Below are positions 5,650 to 13,980 of a stretch of DNA of 52,662 bases, in pieces (position 1 is the first letter of the stretch; each line of letters begins with the position of its first letter). A program made the position numbers and the translations under genes. Below the pieces are notes generated by a model. It made no database searches, was not told the DNA's origin, and saw only the letters and a list, made by a program, of their open reading frames with translations. Location of the stretch: contig SFIM01000015.1 in the NCBI GenBank assembly GCA_004556155.1, positions 1 through 52,662 of the forward strand. The letters run 5' to 3'. The DNA is from Clostridiales bacterium. GTDB taxonomy: Bacteria > Bacillota > Clostridia > Christensenellales > Aristaeellaceae.

Positions 5650-8547
5650 ATGGCGCAGGCGAAAGCAAAGAATGCGCAGATATTGACAACCGATCGCGGC
5701 GGCCCCCTGCGCCTGGCGCTGGGCGGCGTGCTGCTGGCGATTGGCCTGGGCTGGGCGTTTGCCATGGTGATGAGCACGGTATCGGCCTGGAACACGCTGC
5801 GGCTGTTTCGCGATACGGCCAACGGCCTGGCGGGCGTGTTGTGCCCGCTGCTGCCTGTGTTTGCCCTGGCTGGCGGGGCGATGTTGTGCGTATCCGCGCG
5901 CAGGCGCATATCCCCGCGCGCCTATTTGCTGCTGCTGGCCATGTACCTGTGCCTGTTGGGCATATTGACGCTGGTCACCAGCGTGTCCAGCCGCGGCAAC
6001 ACGCTGATGAATTACATTGCCAACAACAATAAAAATGTGCTGGGACTGATCGATAATACCTCCTTTAGCGCGTACCTGACGGGCGCGTATAATCTGCGCG
6101 GCTTTAACGGCGGCCAGTTGGCTGGCGGCGGGCTGCTGGGCATGCTGATTGCTTATCCGGTGTACAGCGTGTTCAACACCGTGGGCGGCGCGACGCTTTT
6201 GATCATGTTGGAGCTGGTGCTGCTGCTGGTGCTGCTGCGCCTGAACCCGGCGGAGCTGATCACCTCCATGAGCGATCGCCGCTATCAGCGCCACCAACAG
6301 GAGCAGGAGCTGGCGCAGCAGGATCTGCCGCCGCAGACCGATGCATATCAAAGCGCGCCCCAGCCGCAGCAGCAGCATCCCGTGGAGCCGCTCATTCGCC
6401 CGCAGACGGTCAACTATACCACCACCAGCGTGCAGAGCGATCCCGAACCTTCCTATCTGGTGCCGGACGATGCGCCCACGATGCAGCCGGAGGCCGAGCC
6501 ACAGCCCGATCCCATGATGCAGCGCGGCTTTGTGCCGGTGGAATCAGGCGTATTGTACGAGGAGCATATCCCGGTGGGAGAGCCCTATGCGCAGCCGGCC
6601 GCCGAGCCTGCGCGCAAAACGCGCCGTCAGCGCGCGGCGGAAAAACAGACGGAGCAGATGGAGCCTGCCACACAGCCTGCGGAGCCGAGCGACACGCCGC
6701 AGCCCGCGCCTTTTGGCAGCTTCTTTGATCAATCCGCCCCCGCGCCGCAGCCCGATGAGCAGCCTCCGGAGGAGTCCGAGGATGAGCTGCCTTGGTATGA
6801 GCGCAGTGAGGATATCCCGCCTATCGATGATACACAGGTAGAGCAGCAGCGCATTCCGGCCGCATCCATGAAGCCTGTGCCGATTCCGATGAGCGCCAGC
6901 ACGGTCAGCGGCGGGCGGCATGTTTCGGGCGAGGTCAAGCAGGTATATACCGATCCTGCCGTCAAGCTGACGGGCGAGCGTATTCCTATCACGCCGCGCA
7001 ATGAAAACGCGCCTAAGCAAGATCCCTTTGCCCAGAAGCACACGGCCGAGGCCATCCGCGCCGTTACGGGCAAGTATGCCTTCCCGCCGCTGACGCTGAT
7101 GCAGGAGCCCAAGCGTCAGCTGACCGATACCTCCGCCGAGGACAATGGCCGCGCGCAGCTGCTGGAGCATACGCTGGCCTCCTTTAATATCGAGGCGCGG
7201 GTGGAGTATGTGGTGCATGGTCCGGCGATTACGCGCTTTGCCCTGCGCCTGGCTGACGGTGTAAACGTAAACCGCCTTAACACCATCTCCAACAACCTGG
7301 CCATGACGATGAAGGCCGTGGGTCTGCGCATTGAAATCCCCATCCCTGGCACGTCGCTGGTGGGCATCGAGGTGCCCAATCAGAAGGTCAGCATGGTGAC
7401 GCTCAAAGAGGTGCTGGACAGTCCCGCCATGCGCGCCAATCCCTCACCCACGGCTGTGGCCATCGGCAAGGATATCACCGGCACGCCCATCATCTGCGAG
7501 CTGTCCGATATGCCGCATATGCTGATTGCCGGCGCTACCGGCAGCGGTAAATCGGTGTGCATCAATGCCATCATTCAAAGCATTCTCTATCGCGCTACGC
7601 CCCAGCAGGTGCGCATGATCATGATCGATCCCAAGCTGGTAGAGCTGCAGCCCTATAACGGCATTCCGCATCTGCTGACCGAGGTGGTGTCCGATCCCAA
7701 GAAGGCTGCCGCCGCGCTGGACTGGCTGGTGCAGGAGATGGGCGACCGCTACCGCAAATTCCAGCAGGCCGGCGTGCGCAATATCGCGGGCTACAACAAG
7801 AAAATGACCAACGACAACGACAAAATGCCCGATATCGTGGCCATTATCGATGAGTTCAGCGACCTGATGGTGCAGTGCCGCAAGAGCGTGGAGGAGTCCA
7901 TCCAGCGCCTGGCCGCGCTGGCGCGCGCCGCGGGCATTTATATGATCGTTGCTACGCAGCGCCCCTCGGTGGACGTTATCACGGGCGTAATCAAGGCCAA
8001 CATCCCCAGCCGCATTGCCTTTGCCGTGGCTAACAACGTGGACAGCCGCACCATTATCGATTCTGTCGGCGCGGAAAAGCTGCTGGGCAAGGGCGATATG
8101 CTCTACTTCCCGCGCAGCGAGTTCCGTCCCCTGCGTGTGCAGGGCTGCTTTGTGTCAGATAACGAGGTGTCCGAGATTACCGACTATATCAAGGAGCATA
8201 ACGACGCGCTGTATGACGACCGCATCGACGAGCATATGGAGCGCGTGACGGCTGAGGAGGAAAAGGCAGCCAATAGCAAGAATGGGCATGCGGACGAGCC
8301 GGAATTCCAGGCGGATACTGAAAACGAGCTGCTGCAGCGCGCCATCGCCATGGCGGTGGAGAGCGGGCAGATGAGCATCAGCATGCTGCGCCGCCGCCTG
8401 GGACTGGGGCATTCCCGCGCGGGCAAGCTGATTGATACCATGGCCAACATGGGCATCGTATCCCAGGATGAGGGCCCCAAGCCCCGCCGTACCCTGATTA
8501 CCCGCGAGGATTACCTGAAAATGCAGTCGCAAATCATGGATGAATAA
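5650..8547 (+). CDS. spoIIIE: FtsK/SpoIIIE-family DNA translocase
   Basis: A 965-aa protein. The N-terminus has about four membrane helices (residues ~20-200). A long Pro/Gln/Glu-rich linker (~220-430) follows, then the motor with Walker A GATGSGKS (628-635) and Walker B IVAIIDEFSD (Asp734), and a C-terminal winged-helix gamma domain (SISMLRRRLGLGHSRAGKLI). The family pumps double-stranded DNA through the division or sporulation septum; the gamma domain reads KOPS/SRS orientation sequences. With SpoIIE and SpoVM encoded nearby, a forespore-translocation role (SpoIIIE) is plausible. FtsK and SpoIIIE cannot be told apart from the sequence alone. AAGGAG lies upstream of the ATG, and a pyrophosphatase gene follows 17 bp after the stop. 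Confidence 0.93.
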   Translation: MAQAKAKNAQILTTDRGGPLRLALGGVLLAIGLGWAFAMVMSTVSAWNTLRLFRDTANGLAGVLCPLLPVFALAGGAMLCVSARRRISPRAYLLLLAMYLCLLGILTLVTSVSSRGNTLMNYIANNNKNVLGLIDNTSFSAYLTGAYNLRGFNGGQLAGGGLLGMLIAYPVYSVFNTVGGATLLIMLELVLLLVLLRLNPAELITSMSDRRYQRHQQEQELAQQDLPPQTDAYQSAPQPQQQHPVEPLIRPQTVNYTTTSVQSDPEPSYLVPDDAPTMQPEAEPQPDPMMQRGFVPVESGVLYEEHIPVGEPYAQPAAEPARKTRRQRAAEKQTEQMEPATQPAEPSDTPQPAPFGSFFDQSAPAPQPDEQPPEESEDELPWYERSEDIPPIDDTQVEQQRIPAASMKPVPIPMSASTVSGGRHVSGEVKQVYTDPAVKLTGERIPITPRNENAPKQDPFAQKHTAEAIRAVTGKYAFPPLTLMQEPKRQLTDTSAEDNGRAQLLEHTLASFNIEARVEYVVHGPAITRFALRLADGVNVNRLNTISNNLAMTMKAVGLRIEIPIPGTSLVGIEVPNQKVSMVTLKEVLDSPAMRANPSPTAVAIGKDITGTPIICELSDMPHMLIAGATGSGKSVCINAIIQSILYRATPQQVRMIMIDPKLVELQPYNGIPHLLTEVVSDPKKAAAALDWLVQEMGDRYRKFQQAGVRNIAGYNKKMTNDNDKMPDIVAIIDEFSDLMVQCRKSVEESIQRLAALARAAGIYMIVATQRPSVDVITGVIKANIPSRIAFAVANNVDSRTIIDSVGAEKLLGKGDMLYFPRSEFRPLRVQGCFVSDNEVSEITDYIKEHNDALYDDRIDEHMERVTAEEEKAANSKNGHADEPEFQADTENELLQRAIAMAVESGQMSISMLRRRLGLGHSRAGKLIDTMANMGIVSQDEGPKPRRTLITREDYLKMQSQIMDE

Positions 8548-8564
8548 AGAAAAGAGGGAAATTT

Positions 8565-9116
8565 TTGAACATCTGGCACGACATATCGGCGGAACGCATT
8601 ACCCCGGAAGATTTTATCGCCTGCATTGAAATTTCCAAGGGCGGCAAAAACAAATATGAACTGGATAAGGAAACGGGTATGCTGATTCTGGATCGCGTGC
8701 TGTACACGGCCACGCACTATCCGGCCAATTACGGCTTTATCCCGCGCACCTATGCAGGGGACGGCGACCCGCTGGACGTGCTGGTGCTGTGCCAGGAGAG
8801 CATTCTGCCGCTGACGCTGGTGCGCTGCTATCCCATCGGCATGATCCGCATGGTGGACGGCGAATCGGCGGATGAGAAAATCATCGCGCTGCCGCTGCGC
8901 GATCCTTCCATGAATTGCTACCGCGACATCTCCGGCCTGCCCCGGCATCAGCTGGATGAATTCTCGCATTTCTTTGAGGTCTATAAGATGCTGGAAAACA
9001 AAAAGACCAAGGTGACCGAGATGTGCGGGCGCGAAGAGGCGGTTAACGTCATCCAGAACTGTATTGCGGCATACAACCTCAAATATCCGGATACTGCCAA
9101 GCAAAACGAAGGTTAA
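8565..9116 (+). CDS. ppa: Inorganic pyrophosphatase, family I, TTG start
   Basis: A 183-aa cytosolic enzyme that hydrolyses pyrophosphate to phosphate and drives biosynthetic reactions. Family I motifs are clear: KNKYELDKETG, HYPANYGFIPRT, the metal-binding GDGDPLDVLVL and DEKIIALPLRD. The family usually starts just before this N-terminus. The only start matching a Shine-Dalgarno (GAGGG at 8554) is the TTG at 8565. The stop overlaps the tatD start codon (TAATG at 9114-9118), so the two are translationally coupled. Confidence 0.92.
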   Translation: MNIWHDISAERITPEDFIACIEISKGGKNKYELDKETGMLILDRVLYTATHYPANYGFIPRTYAGDGDPLDVLVLCQESILPLTLVRCYPIGMIRMVDGESADEKIIALPLRDPSMNCYRDISGLPRHQLDEFSHFFEVYKMLENKKTKVTEMCGREEAVNVIQNCIAAYNLKYPDTAKQNEG

Positions 9117-9895
9117 TGATAATGCAGCTGTTTGATTCCCATTGCCATTTGGATGATGAAAAGTTTGATTTAGATCGCGCCGAGGCCATCGCGCGTATGC
9201 GCGAGGCGGGCGTAACGCGCTGCACCTGCGTGGGCAGCGATCTGCCGTCCTCTCGGCGCTGCCTGGATTTGGCGCAGCAATATGATTTTATTTACGCCGC
9301 GGCAGGCGTGCATCCACACGAAGCCAAGGATGCGCCGGCGGATTATCTGGAGCAGCTCAAGGCTCTGCTTGCGCAGCCCAAATGCGTGGCGCTGGGGGAA
9401 ATCGGGCTGGATTACTACTATGATTTTTCTCCCCGGGATATCCAAAAACAGGTATTCTCCGAGCAGTTAGAGCTTGCCTGGCAGCTGGATGTGCCGGTCA
9501 TTTTGCACATTCGCGATGCGCATGGAGACGCCTATGATATGCTGCGTGCACGGGCGGATCGGCTGCCGCAGGGCGTGATTCACTGCTGCTCCGCCAGCGC
9601 TGAGCTGGTGCGCGAGTATATAAAAATGGGCTTTTACGTCTCCTTTGCTGGGCCGATCACCTTTAAAAAAGCCGCCTCGGTCGTATCCGCGTCGCAGACC
9701 GTGCCGCTGGAGCGCTTGCTAATCGAAACGGACAGTCCCTATCTGACCCCCGTGCCTCTGCGCGGTCAGCGTAACGAGCCTGCCTATGTGCGCTATGTGC
9801 TGGAAAAGCAGGCCGAGGTACACGGCGTGAGCGCAGAAGAGCTGGCGCAGATCACCACGCAGAACGCGATGCGCCTGTATCGCATCCCGGCATAA
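9116..9895 (+). CDS. tatD: TatD-family metal-dependent hydrolase / DNase
   Basis: A 259-aa TIM-barrel hydrolase beginning FDSHCHLDDEKFD (the HxH metal motif), with AAGVHPHEAK, ALGEIGLDYYYDF, LHIRDAHGDA and IETDSPYLTPVP, all TatD signatures. Family members are 3'-5' exonucleases or deoxyribonucleases linked to DNA repair. The start overlaps the stop of the pyrophosphatase gene. ATG 9116 and ATG 9122 are both possible, with GAAGG upstream favouring the first. A short gap separates it from the small membrane protein and spoVM. Confidence 0.92.
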   Translation: MIMQLFDSHCHLDDEKFDLDRAEAIARMREAGVTRCTCVGSDLPSSRRCLDLAQQYDFIYAAAGVHPHEAKDAPADYLEQLKALLAQPKCVALGEIGLDYYYDFSPRDIQKQVFSEQLELAWQLDVPVILHIRDAHGDAYDMLRARADRLPQGVIHCCSASAELVREYIKMGFYVSFAGPITFKKAASVVSASQTVPLERLLIETDSPYLTPVPLRGQRNEPAYVRYVLEKQAEVHGVSAEELAQITTQNAMRLYRIPA

Positions 9896-9940
9896 CAGCC
9901 ACCTTTGCCGCATAGGATGGAGCACAAGGAGGTGGCGCGT

Positions 9941-10126
9941 ATGCCCTGCGAGCCGGTGCGCATTGCCAAGTATCCATCCAAAGGCGGAAAGATCACCCGC
10001 ATCATCGGCATTGTGCTGATTGTGGCGGGCGTGATCCTGATTATCCTGTGCGTGCCGTTGTGGGCGTGGCTGTCGTTGATTGGCGCGGCGCTGATGATCG
10101 TGGGGCTGCTGCTGCTTCGCAAATAG
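9941..10126 (+). CDS. Small two-helix membrane protein upstream of spoVM
   Basis: A 61-aa protein starting at the ATG at 9941, which has an excellent AAGGAGGT 6 nt upstream. The upstream in-frame codons lack a site. A short basic N-terminus (MPCEPVRIAKYPSKGGKI) is followed by two hydrophobic helices (IIGIVLIVAGVILIILCVPL and LSLIGAALMIVGLLLL). I do not recognise a family. Its stop lies 11 nt before the spoVM start and shares its ribosome-binding region, so the two are almost certainly one transcript. A sporulation-linked membrane role is inference from that neighbour. Confidence 0.75.
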   Translation: MPCEPVRIAKYPSKGGKITRIIGIVLIVAGVILIILCVPLWAWLSLIGAALMIVGLLLLRK

Positions 10127-10137
10127 GAGGGATGCCC

Positions 10138-10218
10138 ATGGCGGTGCGGATTGTATGCGTGAAGCTGCCTCGCGCGTTGCGCGGACTTGTGAGATTGTTT
10201 GCGAAAAAGGAAAAATGA
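10138..10218 (+). CDS. spoVM: Stage V sporulation protein M (SpoVM), 26 aa
   Basis: A 26-codon gene starting at the ATG at 10138 with GGAGG (10126-10130) 7 nt upstream and a TGA at 10216. The peptide carries the SpoVM pattern: a short N-terminus, the KLP triad (VCVKLPRAL), G-x-VR (GLVRLF) and a basic tail (KKEK). It has exactly the 26-residue length of the Bacillus subtilis protein. SpoVM is an amphipathic helix that senses the positively curved forespore membrane and anchors the coat ATPase SpoIVA. A strong terminator follows immediately. It is easily missed by gene callers because of its size. Confidence 0.8.
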   Translation: MAVRIVCVKLPRALRGLVRLFAKKEK

Positions 10219-10227
10219 GCCATACAA

Positions 10228-10263
10228 AAAGCGGAGAATGCCAACTGCGGCATTCTCCGCTTT
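10228..10263. terminator. Bidirectional terminator between spoVM and the MmcQ/YjbR gene
   Basis: A perfect 15-bp stem (10228-10242 AAAGCGGAGAATGCC pairing 10249-10263) with a 6-nt loop, flanked by A and T runs. It lies between convergent genes and can serve both. Confidence 0.85.
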
Positions 10264-10265
10264 GC

Positions 10266-10649
10266 TTATTCTCCCTTGATTTCCCGTTGCATTTTCTTGG
10301 TCAGCTTACTGAAAACCAGTTGGTAGCTCTGCGCGCACAGGTCGCGCAGCAGGGCTTCGGGCACGCTGCCATCCAGAAAGATGGAAATCCAGTTTGTTTT
10401 ATCCATGTAAAAGCCGGGCCGGATATCGGGATACTCGGTGCGAAGGGCCTGCGCGTGCAGGGGATCGCATTTGAGCGTCAGCAGGGGATGGCCGGCATAG
10501 GCATGATGCTCGGGGCCGGGCAGGCAGGTGGCGGCGAACATCTTGCCGCTCACCTGATAACGCTCCCAGCCCCACTCAGCCTTGTAATCCCAGATCGAGC
10601 CGGGATAACTGCGCAGCAGCGCGTCCAAAAACGGATAATTGTGCGTCAT
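10266..10649 (-). CDS. MmcQ/YjbR-family protein (DUF419)
   Basis: A 127-aa protein starting at the ATG at 10649, with GAGG 5 nt upstream. Family hallmarks include KMFAATCLPGPEH, LTLKCDPLHAQALR, FYMDKTNWISIFLDG and a C-terminal helix LRDLCAQSYQLVFSKLTKK. The fold resembles CyaY and some members bind DNA, but the biological role is not defined. The start lies 8 nt downstream of the glyA stop (10657), so it is cotranscribed with glyA. A bidirectional terminator follows. Confidence 0.85.
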   Translation of the reverse strand: MTHNYPFLDALLRSYPGSIWDYKAEWGWERYQVSGKMFAATCLPGPEHHAYAGHPLLTLKCDPLHAQALRTEYPDIRPGFYMDKTNWISIFLDGSVPEALLRDLCAQSYQLVFSKLTKKMQREIKGE

Positions 10650-10656
10650 ATGCACC

Positions 10657-11877
10657 TCATAGATATTGGCTGTATTTTTGCGTCAGCGACAATACTTCGG
10701 TGGCAATCTCCTTCGCCGGGCGGCGCTGATACAGGGCGTCGGCGATGCAGCGGCCAATGATCGCCATGCTGTCCTCGCGCATGCCGCGCGTAGTCACGGC
10801 AGGTGTGCCCAGGCGTAGGCCGCTGGTTTCGTTGGGTTTGCGCGGGTCGTTGGGAATCATGTTTTTGTTGGCGGTGATGTGCACCGCGTCCAGCGCCAGC
10901 TCCAGCTGCTTGCCTGTCATGGGTGCGCTGCGCAGATCCATCAGCATCAGGTGGTTGTCCGTGCCGCCGGATACCAGCGGGCAATCCTGAGTCAGCAGCG
11001 CATCGGCCAGCGCAGCGGCGTTGCGGACGATCTGCTGCTGATACTGGATAAACGCAGGCTGCAGCGCTTCTGCCAGGCAGACGGCCTTGGCGGCGATTAC
11101 ATGCAGCAGCGGGCCGCCCTGCGTGCAGGGGAAAACCGCCTTGTCCACGGCCTTGGCGTATTCTGCGCGGCACAGAATCATGCCGCCGCGCGGGCCGCGC
11201 AGCGTTTTGTGGGTGGTGGTGGTGACGATATCGGCATAGGGCACAGGCGACGGATGGCAGCCCGCCGCCACCAGCCCAGCGATGTGCGCCATATCGACCA
11301 TCAGGTACGCGCCTACTTCATCGCAGATATTGCGGAAAATGGAAAAGTCAATCGTGCGCGGATAGGCGGATGCGCCCGCCACGATCATGCGCGGACGCAC
11401 GGCAAGCGCCTGCTCGCGGATGGCGGTATAGTCGATCAGGCCGTTTTCGCCGGTAGCATAGCTGTGAAAGCGGTACAGCTTGCCGCTGAAATTGACAGGC
11501 GAGCCATGCGTCAGGTGGCCGCCGTGATTCAGATCCATGCCCAGAATGGCATCGCCGGGCTGCAGCAGGGCCATATAGGCGGCCATGTTGGCCTGGCTGC
11601 CCGAGTGCGGCTGCACGTTGGCATGCTCCGCGCCAAATAGCTGCTTGGCGCGCGCAATGGCCAGATTTTCTACTTCGTCTACAAACTCGCATCCGCCGTA
11701 ATAGCGGTGGCCGGGATAGCCCTCGGCATACTTATTGGTCAAACACGTGGCCATGGCCTCGCGTACGGCGGGACTGGCGTAATTTTCCGATGCGATCAAT
11801 TCCAGGTTGTCGCGCTGGCGCTGTGCCTCGCGCGAAATGGCGGCAAAAAGGGCCGCATCCTGCGATAAATGCTCCAT
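10657..11877 (-). CDS. glyA: Serine hydroxymethyltransferase
   Basis: A 406-aa PLP enzyme interconverting serine and glycine with transfer of a one-carbon unit to tetrahydrofolate. Signatures include LIASENYASPAVREAM, YAEGYPGHRYYGGCEFVD, NVQPHSGSQANMA and the PLP-lysine motif VTTTTHKTLRGPRGG. The start at 11877 is chosen because GGAGG lies 11 nt upstream and EHLSQDAALF is the expected N-terminus; the upstream extension is atypical. A terminator-like hairpin lies between the upstream DUF2804 gene and glyA. The MmcQ/YjbR gene follows within 8 nt. Confidence 0.96.
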   Translation of the reverse strand: MEHLSQDAALFAAISREAQRQRDNLELIASENYASPAVREAMATCLTNKYAEGYPGHRYYGGCEFVDEVENLAIARAKQLFGAEHANVQPHSGSQANMAAYMALLQPGDAILGMDLNHGGHLTHGSPVNFSGKLYRFHSYATGENGLIDYTAIREQALAVRPRMIVAGASAYPRTIDFSIFRNICDEVGAYLMVDMAHIAGLVAAGCHPSPVPYADIVTTTTHKTLRGPRGGMILCRAEYAKAVDKAVFPCTQGGPLLHVIAAKAVCLAEALQPAFIQYQQQIVRNAAALADALLTQDCPLVSGGTDNHLMLMDLRSAPMTGKQLELALDAVHITANKNMIPNDPRKPNETSGLRLGTPAVTTRGMREDSMAIIGRCIADALYQRRPAKEIATEVLSLTQKYSQYL

Positions 11878-11897
11878 AAAAGCTGATTCCTCCTTAC

Positions 11898-11930
11898 AAA
11901 AAGACCGCGCCGGCTGCACGCCAGGCGCGG
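11898..11930 (-). terminator. Terminator or attenuator just upstream of glyA
   Basis: On the minus strand a 7-bp GC stem (11924-11930 with 11905-11911, CCGCGCC/GGCGCGG) has a loop that can pair further. It is followed by TCTTTTTG, ending about 20 nt before the glyA start. It can end the DUF2804 transcript or attenuate glyA. Confidence 0.65.
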
Positions 11931-11937
11931 CAGATCA

Positions 11938-12981
11938 TTACCATTTATTGTGTACCTTTTCGGCAAAGCCTGTCAGGTTCTTTACCTCCAGGGCGCTGCC
12001 GTCATCGAGAATCATGCGCCCGGAGTATCGGCCGAACACCTGATGCTGATCCGACAGGATGAGCTTTGCATCCGTGCAGGCGGCGCGATCCAGGATGGGC
12101 GCGAAATCCATCTCAAACCGCCCATCGTCGCTGGTAAACGTCCAGGGGGATAGGTAATCCTCCTGCCCGTTTTTCATGGGGATGTTGAACGTCACCTGCG
12201 ATAGCTTGTGCGCGACGCCGTCCACAAATACCATGTTCTCACTGGCCGCGTTGGTATCGCCAAAGCCGTAGCCGACGTTGAAGCCGACACGCCGCCCCTG
12301 CGCGATGCCGGAGGCCGAGCCCCAGTACCAGGTGTTTTCATAGGTCCACACGCCGCGCCCCCAATCAAGCACCGCAAAGGACGTTGCGGGGGAAAACAGA
12401 TACTCCCGCCCGGCGAAGAGCACCCTCCCCTCGGCTCGAAGGCAGTTGATCTTTTGATTATAGTAGAACGCCTTTTCATCCTTGGCAAAGGGCGTTACGA
12501 TGACCATGCTATCGCGGGGCGCGTCGGTCAGGGTGATATCAAAGCTGATGGCGTCCGTGCCGCGAAAATTCTGCATGCTGCCATACAGGCTGCGGCGAAG
12601 ACCGTCGTTTTTGAAGTGCATTTCATACCCGCGGCCGGATACGTCGATATCCCCGCGCGCTGAGGTGGTGGGCAGCTTTCGCCGCCCCAAAGGCATAAAG
12701 CCCATGCGCGAGGTGGTCTGCTCCCATTTTGCGTCAAAATCCAGCAGGGAGATGCTGTCCAGGCTCATGTAGCCGTTATCGTCAATCGTCAGCGTCAGGC
12801 CGAAGGAATCATTGCCGATATAGTAATAATCCCACTCCTTGATGCGCAGCGGAGAGGCCGCCACGCGGCTGCGGTCATATTGCAGCAAGAGCGATGTAGC
12901 GTAGCCGCGCTGGGTCAGGCGGCCGCGCTCATCATGCAGCGGGCCGGGCTGGGTGATGCGGTGCTGGGGCTTATCGGGCAT
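11938..12981 (-). CDS. DUF2804 family protein
   Basis: A 347-aa protein with no signal peptide or membrane segment, starting after AAAGGAGG. DUF2804 features are visible along its length: an N-terminal ITQPGPLHDERGRLTQRGYA, a tryptophan-rich middle with SFAVLDWGRGVWTYENTWYW, and NVGYGFGDTNAASENMVFVD. The family is predicted to adopt a beta-barrel, lipocalin or AttH-like fold related to carotenoid synthase-type proteins. Its reaction is unknown. It lies 15 bp downstream of the HAD-MazG gene and upstream of a terminator, so it closes the mscL operon. Confidence 0.85.
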   Translation of the reverse strand: MPDKPQHRITQPGPLHDERGRLTQRGYATSLLLQYDRSRVAASPLRIKEWDYYYIGNDSFGLTLTIDDNGYMSLDSISLLDFDAKWEQTTSRMGFMPLGRRKLPTTSARGDIDVSGRGYEMHFKNDGLRRSLYGSMQNFRGTDAISFDITLTDAPRDSMVIVTPFAKDEKAFYYNQKINCLRAEGRVLFAGREYLFSPATSFAVLDWGRGVWTYENTWYWGSASGIAQGRRVGFNVGYGFGDTNAASENMVFVDGVAHKLSQVTFNIPMKNGQEDYLSPWTFTSDDGRFEMDFAPILDRAACTDAKLILSDQHQVFGRYSGRMILDDGSALEVKNLTGFAEKVHNKW

Positions 12982-12996
12982 GGACAGCGCCTCCTT

Positions 12997-13980
12997 TTAT
13001 TTGCCGTATCGAGCCTCGTTTTGCTGCCGGTAATTGCGGCGCAGGTTGTACAGGTGCTTTTTATAATAGGCGCGGGAGATTTCCTCGGGCGCGATATCGT
13101 AGCACAGCAGCACGTCGTTCAGGTACATCATCACGTCCGCGATTTCCTCCGTCAGGCAATCGCGCGCATAACAAGGCTGCGACAGATGCGCCGGATCGTT
13201 CTTTTTGACCACGTCGATCACCTCGCCCAGCTCACCTGTCAGCCAAAGCAGCTGATTGCGGCCCGCAGTGGCGTCCAGCGCGCCCCATTCGGGGTGCTCG
13301 GCGTGCAGCTCGGTCTGCATTTCCAGCATGTCGGCCAGGCTCAGATCCAGCTCCTCCTCTTCCCAGGTCAGGTCGCGCATCATTTCGGTCAGCGTGTTAT
13401 AGCGATAGGGCGTATCAAAATCCGGGTAGAACCCCTCGGGATCAAACAGCGCCCCGGCCATGCCCGCGTTGATGCCGCTGAGCAGGTCGATATCGCGGTC
13501 GCCGATCATGACGCACTGCGCGGGGGAAATGTGATGCTTATCCATCAGGTACAGCAGCGCGTCGGGCGCGGGCTTGCGGGGAAAATGATCCTCCGAGGTG
13601 ACGATATCGGTGAAATACCTGGCGATGCCGTAGTGGTTGAGCGCATCGATGGCATTGCGGCTGCGGTGGGTATACAGGTAATTGTGCCCGCCGTGGGCGC
13701 ATACACTTTGCAGCAGGCGGATTGCGCCGGGGAATGGCGGCATGGTATCGTAGCCCTCGTCCTCGGCGTGGGCGTTATAGGCCAGCAGCACTTCCTTGGC
13801 ACGCTCGCCCGCCAGCGTCTGCGCGGTATGCGGCAGGGAGACCTTGGTCAGCGGAAGCAGCTGCTCAATGCTTACCTGCATGCCGATTTCGGCAAAGGCC
13901 TTTTGCATGGCGCGGTTGATGCGCGGATAGGTGTCAAACAGCGTGCCGTCAAAATCCCAGAAAAAGCCTGTGAATTTCAC
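12997..13980 (-). CDS. HAD hydrolase fused to a MazG-like nucleotide pyrophosphohydrolase domain
   Basis: A 327-aa two-domain protein. Residues 1-~215 are a HAD phosphatase of the phosphoglycolate/beta-phosphoglucomutase type, with motif I FFWDFDGTLFDTYP, motif II YLYTHRS and motifs III/IV KPAPDALLYL with MIGDRDIDLLSG. Residues ~220-327 carry the MazG metal signature ELGE (E250, E253) and EEIAD (E279, D282) within LWLTGELGEVIDVVKK and EEIADVMMYLNDVLL. MazG enzymes remove pyrophosphate from NTPs. A fused phosphatase could then act on the nucleotide monophosphate product, which would suggest a house-cleaning role; this is inference. The start codon is a GTG directly abutting the mscL stop, so the two are coupled. 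Confidence 0.85.
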   Translation of the reverse strand: MKFTGFFWDFDGTLFDTYPRINRAMQKAFAEIGMQVSIEQLLPLTKVSLPHTAQTLAGERAKEVLLAYNAHAEDEGYDTMPPFPGAIRLLQSVCAHGGHNYLYTHRSRNAIDALNHYGIARYFTDIVTSEDHFPRKPAPDALLYLMDKHHISPAQCVMIGDRDIDLLSGINAGMAGALFDPEGFYPDFDTPYRYNTLTEMMRDLTWEEEELDLSLADMLEMQTELHAEHPEWGALDATAGRNQLLWLTGELGEVIDVVKKNDPAHLSQPCYARDCLTEEIADVMMYLNDVLLCYDIAPEEISRAYYKKHLYNLRRNYRQQNEARYGK

